This document shows positions 60,514 to 64,000 of a stretch of 64,000 bases of DNA, piece after piece. This DNA comes from Bradyrhizobium lablabi (GTDB lineage Bacteria; Pseudomonadota; Alphaproteobacteria; Rhizobiales; Xanthobacteraceae). Within the stretch, counting starts at the first letter, position 1; every line of letters starts with the position of its first letter. Under the pieces are notes generated by a model that ran no database searches, was not told where the DNA came from, and saw only the letters and a program-made list of their open reading frames with translations. A program made the translations under genes and the position numbers. The stretch is from NCBI RefSeq assembly GCF_018131005.1, contig NZ_JAFCJK010000005.1:1-64000 (forward strand). Reading direction: 5' to 3'.

Positions 60514-61494
60514 TCAGTCTCCGGGAATCGCGTGGTAGAAGGTGCCGGAATCGAGGTCGGCCGCGCTCCCGACCAGTTCGCGGCCGCCGATCTGCGCCAG
60601 CACGCGGTAGAGCACGCGCGCATCCGCCTCCTCGTCGGCGATCGGGCGGCGCGGGATGCCTTCGCGGTAGCGGTCGCGATAGGCGCGCAGCGTGGCTGCA
60701 TCTGCGGCGCCGGTCAGCGGGGCGATCGCGTCCCATTCGGCATCCGAGGTTGCGAGGATCTCCTTTGCCCCACGAGTCATTGCGATGAAGCGCGCCACCG
60801 CATCCTGGTTGGCATTGGCCCATGTCTCGTCGAAGACATAGCCGAGCATTGCGATACGTCCCTTGGCGCCGAGTTTCGGCAGGATATCTTCGACGCCGGC
60901 GAGGCGGCGAAAGCCCTTGGCTTCCAGCGCAGCACAGAAATTCCAGTAGTTGAGCGTCGCGTCCATCTCTCCGTCCAGCATCTTGGCCGCAAGCAGCGGC
61001 GGCGCGCCATAGACCACGGTCGATTGCGACTTCAGGTCGATGCCCTCACGCTTCAATGAGGCCTGCAGTAAGAGCCAGCTCTTGTCGATTGCACCGCCGG
61101 CGACCGCAAGCTTGCGGCCCTTGAGGTCCGCAAGGCTCCTGATCGGGGATGAAGTGGGCACCATCACCGCACCGAGCGAGCTCGAATAGGGATAGAACTG
61201 CAATTTGGCGCCGAGCGTGCGCTCGCGCGAGACCCACGGCCAGTCCGACACCATCATGTCGACGTTGCCGGCGCGGAGCGCGATCTTGCCGGCCTCGGGA
61301 CTTGCGAGCTCGATAATGTCGATCGCGAGGTTGGCTTTTTTGTCGAGGCCGTGCGAGCGAATGACAGCCAGCTCCCAGGCCAGCGTCCCGGTCTTCTGCG
61401 ATGCAACGCGGATGGTCTCCGCGCTGTAAGCGGTTGCAACCTGCATGACGGCCAGAACGGCCGCAGCCAATAGCGTGCGAACAGTACACAGCAT
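60514..61494 (-). CDS. ABC importer substrate-binding protein (SsuA-like)
   Basis: A 326-residue periplasmic binding protein. The signal peptide (LLAAAVLAVMQVATAYSA) is followed by ETIRVASQKTGTLAWELAVI. A type-II binding fold continues with LADLKGRKLAVAGGAIDKSW and ATLNYWNFCAALE. The ATG at 61494 is preferred over the longer frame to 61668. It heads a three-gene importer operon on the minus strand. SsuA-like proteins near XoxF-type alcohol dehydrogenases recur in methylotrophs, but the ligand is unknown. Confidence 0.85.
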   Translation of the reverse strand: MLCTVRTLLAAAVLAVMQVATAYSAETIRVASQKTGTLAWELAVIRSHGLDKKANLAIDIIELASPEAGKIALRAGNVDMMVSDWPWVSRERTLGAKLQFYPYSSSLGAVMVPTSSPIRSLADLKGRKLAVAGGAIDKSWLLLQASLKREGIDLKSQSTVVYGAPPLLAAKMLDGEMDATLNYWNFCAALEAKGFRRLAGVEDILPKLGAKGRIAMLGYVFDETWANANQDAVARFIAMTRGAKEILATSDAEWDAIAPLTGAADAATLRAYRDRYREGIPRRPIADEEADARVLYRVLAQIGGRELVGSAADLDSGTFYHAIPGD

Positions 61495-61579
61495 TGATTC
61501 GTGAGCCGTTTCCTCGAATGTCTTCTTTTCAGCGCTCCACTCATAGCATAGCTTCCGGGTGGAGAAGGGAAGCAGGACC

Positions 61580-61939
61580 ATGGCACGAGCAGGATTGGTA
61601 GGACCTATTGTCGCCGCCCTGGCCGCGCTTGTCGCGGCCGATATGACCGCGCGAGCCGACCAGGCCAACGATTATCCGACCTCGGCGCGAGCCGAATATG
61701 TGTTCGGCTGCATGAAGGCCAACGGCGAGAGCCGGCAGTCGATCGAGCAATGTGCCTGCTCTATCGACGTCGTTGCGTCGCTGGTGCCCTATGATCGCTA
61801 TGTCACCGCCGAAACCGTGCTGAGCATGTCGCAGGTACAAGGAAACCTTGGTGGCCAGTTCCGCACCTCCGAACAGGCCGCGAACGCGCTCAACGACCTG
61901 CGCCGGGCGCAGGCGGAAGCAGAAGTCAGGTGCTTCTGA
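61580..61939 (+). CDS. Small exported Cys-containing protein
   Basis: A 119-residue protein with a signal peptide (LVGPIVAALAALVAADMTARA) and a helical mature part containing YVFGCMKANGESRQSIEQCA and CSIDVV, then a final Cys at residue 118. GGAAGCAGGACC precedes the ATG at 61580. It is divergent from the ABC importer and convergent with the SoxYZ-like gene. I do not recognise a named family. Its position suggests a role in the same quinoprotein-related region. Confidence 0.7.
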   Translation: MARAGLVGPIVAALAALVAADMTARADQANDYPTSARAEYVFGCMKANGESRQSIEQCACSIDVVASLVPYDRYVTAETVLSMSQVQGNLGGQFRTSEQAANALNDLRRAQAEAEVRCF

Positions 61940-62030
61940 TTCTTCCACGTCGTGGCCGTCCGACTCTTACCCTGAGGAGCCCACGAGAAGCGACGCAGGA
62001 ACACTAAGGGCTGCGGCTACTCTACGCGCA

Positions 62031-62861
62031 TCAGGTTCCGGAATCGTCGACCTTCCACTCGTGCTGGAACACGTGTCCGTCGGTGTCCTTGGCTTCGGCG
62101 CGGAAACGCTTGGCGCCATTTGAAACATAGGTGATGCGGATATTGGGATCCTCCGAAATGGAGATCCCGCCCTCCATCGCGAGCACCGGGCTATCGTCCT
62201 GCCACAAACGCAGTTCATTGACGAAGAATGCCGGGATGTAGAGCTGGGTGACCTGGTTCATCTGCAGGCCGGAGTTGTTCGGATGGCCGATCATGATCTG
62301 GGCCTCGCGCGTGGCGCTTGCGGGTCCCTGGCCGGTCCTCGCGAACTGCCGATAACGCATCTGGCCGAGACGCGCTTTTGCTTCCTCGGCGTTCTTGGCC
62401 GCCGGCGCCGAGCAGCCGCCGGACGCCTTCACGTAGATCTTCGTCATGTAGAGCTTGCCGTCGCTGAGTTCGGCGACCGCGTGCACGTTGGTGTAGCTGT
62501 TGACGCGGACCCGCGTCGAAATCTCGGTCACGTTGGAATCCGGACCAAGCGTGAACTTCGCCGCCATCGGAGCCGGATTTTGGTCGATCACGAGCGTAAT
62601 GGTTCGCACGTGGCGGCTATCGCCGGGCGAAAGCCTGGTGCGCAATGTCACCGGGACGATCGCAGCGTCCTCGGCACGCGACGGCATTTCGATGCCGATC
62701 ACATCGCTGCCGTCGTTCATCTGACGGTCGTTGAAGATATCCTGGACGAGCCCGGGCCATGGATCATAGGCGTCGGTACTCGCCGCGGGCGCAAGGTGAA
62801 CGCCCAGCGCGATCGTGAGAAGGCCGGCGATGCAGAGCAGGCGGAGGCGATAGCGGGCCAT
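62031..62861 (-). CDS. Quinoprotein-dehydrogenase-associated SoxYZ-like carrier
   Basis: A 276-residue exported protein with a signal peptide (LLCIAGLLTIALGVHLAPAA). It fuses a SoxY-like domain (~35-150; WPGLVQDIFNDRQMNDGSDV, then IEMPSRAEDAAIVPV) to a SoxZ-like domain (~175-276; ISISEDPNIRITY). The SoxY swinging-arm motif survives internally as ASGGCSAP with Cys150. This single-chain SoxYZ arrangement is the one described next to PQQ-dependent alcohol dehydrogenases. AGGATATTCGAAC precedes the ATG. It follows the zinc hydrolase gene by 46 bases on the same strand. Confidence 0.85.
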   Translation of the reverse strand: MARYRLRLLCIAGLLTIALGVHLAPAASTDAYDPWPGLVQDIFNDRQMNDGSDVIGIEMPSRAEDAAIVPVTLRTRLSPGDSRHVRTITLVIDQNPAPMAAKFTLGPDSNVTEISTRVRVNSYTNVHAVAELSDGKLYMTKIYVKASGGCSAPAAKNAEEAKARLGQMRYRQFARTGQGPASATREAQIMIGHPNNSGLQMNQVTQLYIPAFFVNELRLWQDDSPVLAMEGGISISEDPNIRITYVSNGAKRFRAEAKDTDGHVFQHEWKVDDSGT

Positions 62862-62907
62862 GTTCGAATATCCTAAAAGGCACCTTCACAATAGGTTATC
62901 GCGGCAT

Positions 62908-63834
62908 CTATTCCCATTCAATTTCCGAGAATGCTGCAGTTGCGTTGCGCGCATTGTAGTCGTCGAATAATTGCCAACGTGATCGCTCCGAGACTGCCGC
63001 ACGTTCGGCCGCGACCGCGATCGGCTGACCGTCCGCAATCAGCGCGCGGACGTCTGCGGCGAGGGTGCCGAGATAACGCCGTTCGTCGCCAATGGCGGCG
63101 GGCCAGCCGCTCACGGGTCCGTGACCGGGAACCACGCGCAGCGCCGGAATGGCAGCGATTTCGTCAAGTGCGCGCAGCCACCCGCGGATGCTGCCGTCGA
63201 CGACCGGAATGTGGCCGAGGAACACGAGGTCGCCTGCGAAGAGCGTCTTCGTCGGCTCATCAAATACAGTAAGGTCGCAGTCGCTGTGCGCGGTCGGCCA
63301 GGCGCGCAGCAGCAGGGTCCGGCCGCCGAGATCGATAGTGAGCCTGTCCTCGACCAGCAATCCTGGCGGCGTCATGCGTACCTCATTGATCAGTTCGTCA
63401 CCCATACTGCGACGAAAACCATCGAGATAGAACTGTCCGCGGGTAGCGAACGCGCGCGGCAGGTTCTTGTGGCCGACAAGGGTGATCCCATCACCCGCAA
63501 ACGCCGCATTGCCGAAGCTATGGTCAGGATGGGCGTGGGTATTGATTACGTAGCGGATCGGCTTTCCGGTGCGGCTGCGGATGGCTGCGAGCAATTGCCT
63601 GCCTTCGCGGACGCTGCCGCCGGTGTCGATCACCGCAACGGAGCTATCGCCGACGACGAATCCGACATTGGCAATCGCGCCATCATTCTCGCGGGTCATC
63701 AGCGCGACGTCGCCGATGTGCACGAATATTCCGGGGGCGACTTCGCTCACAGGCAATTCCCGCTCTTGCGCCCGCGCTATGGTCGATGCCACGAGCATCA
63801 GGAGTAGTGCGACCGCCGGACCACCAGGAGCCAT
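62908..63834 (-). CDS. Quinoprotein relay system zinc metallohydrolase
   Basis: A 308-residue exported metallo-beta-lactamase-fold protein with signal peptide (VALLLMLVASTIARA). The zinc site is NTHAHPDHSFGN, with further ligands in AHSDCDLTVF and VVPGHGPVSG. The sequence ISEVAPGIF-type opening (here VSEVAPGIFVHIGDVALM) and coupling to a SoxYZ-like carrier fit the quinoprotein relay system metallohydrolases found beside PQQ alcohol dehydrogenases. The substrate is unknown. GAGGCAGAAAC precedes the ATG. Transcription comes from the right, where the dehydrogenase genes may lie. Confidence 0.85.
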   Translation of the reverse strand: MAPGGPAVALLLMLVASTIARAQERELPVSEVAPGIFVHIGDVALMTRENDGAIANVGFVVGDSSVAVIDTGGSVREGRQLLAAIRSRTGKPIRYVINTHAHPDHSFGNAAFAGDGITLVGHKNLPRAFATRGQFYLDGFRRSMGDELINEVRMTPPGLLVEDRLTIDLGGRTLLLRAWPTAHSDCDLTVFDEPTKTLFAGDLVFLGHIPVVDGSIRGWLRALDEIAAIPALRVVPGHGPVSGWPAAIGDERRYLGTLAADVRALIADGQPIAVAAERAAVSERSRWQLFDDYNARNATAAFSEIEWE

Positions 63835-64000
63835 GTTTCTGCCTCAGTTTCAGCGCGACAGGACGCTCAATTGCGTCACGCCCGGGTTGCGCCGCAGCAA
63901 GCAACGCGCGCCCGCGGTGCGGATTATCCTGTTGCACGGCATGGCCTGCTGAGCAATCTATGGATGGCGGCCACCATCCTATCCAGAGGAGACCTGCGCG
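63835..64000. other. Upstream region cut by the window edge
   Basis: No gene is seen. It holds the promoter side of the zinc hydrolase gene. A strong purine-rich sequence AGAGGAGA near 63983-63990 could be the ribosome-binding site of a rightward gene starting just past the edge. Confidence 0.4.

Overview
The window looks like chromosome from a high-GC alphaproteobacterium of the Bradyrhizobium/Nitrobacteraceae type. The evidence is GC-rich third codon positions, many small proteins of kinds common in that group (DUF1127, DUF6894, short Cys-containing exported proteins), an imp-like type VI secretion (T6SS) locus without TssJ, and a lanmodulin/quinoprotein region. The assignment rests on gene content and recognition, not on a search. 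No rRNA, tRNA, CRISPR array or intact insertion sequence was seen.

Layout. 0-10.3 kb is an accessory mosaic. It holds a cupin/metallo-beta-lactamase/nitroreductase trio, a decayed FUSC-HlyD efflux locus, two paralogous AraC regulators in opposite orientation, a TauE permease, a LysR regulator with repeated palindromic sites, small exported proteins and a truncated SRPBCC gene. 10.6-16.0 kb is a five-gene CoA-dependent catabolic operon: acyl-CoA dehydrogenase, class III CoA-transferase, enoyl-CoA hydratase, YWTD beta-propeller and 3-hydroxyacyl-CoA dehydrogenase. 16.5-18.9 kb carries a peptidoglycan-binding HEXXH metallopeptidase, an NTF2-like protein and a DUF6894 protein.

19.7-45.8 kb is a near-complete T6SS arranged as two divergent operons from a promoter region at 31.8-32.1 kb. 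Leftward: tssA, tssB, tssC, hcp, tssE, tssF, tssG, tssH (clpV) and a SAM methyltransferase related in architecture to protein-lysine methyltransferases. Rightward: vgrG, a DUF6931-like gene, fha, tssK, tssL, tssM, tagF, a PP2C phosphatase and a membrane Ser/Thr kinase. The kinase, phosphatase, FHA protein and TagF form a post-translational control module. 45.8-54.6 kb is a T6SS-flanking block of envelope proteins: DUF4424, a beta-propeller/NlpC-like protein, two caspase-fold proteins, a DUF4384-like protein and an alpha/beta hydrolase.

55.0-64.0 kb appears to be a lanthanide/PQQ quinoprotein support region. It contains lanmodulin (four Pro-2 EF hands), an orphan pqqA of only 26 codons, an outer-membrane protein, a pentapeptide-repeat protein, an SsuABC-like ABC importer, a SoxYZ-like carrier and a quinoprotein-relay-type zinc hydrolase. 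No quinoprotein dehydrogenase lies inside the window. I predict a XoxF-type methanol/alcohol dehydrogenase nearby, probably beyond the right edge.
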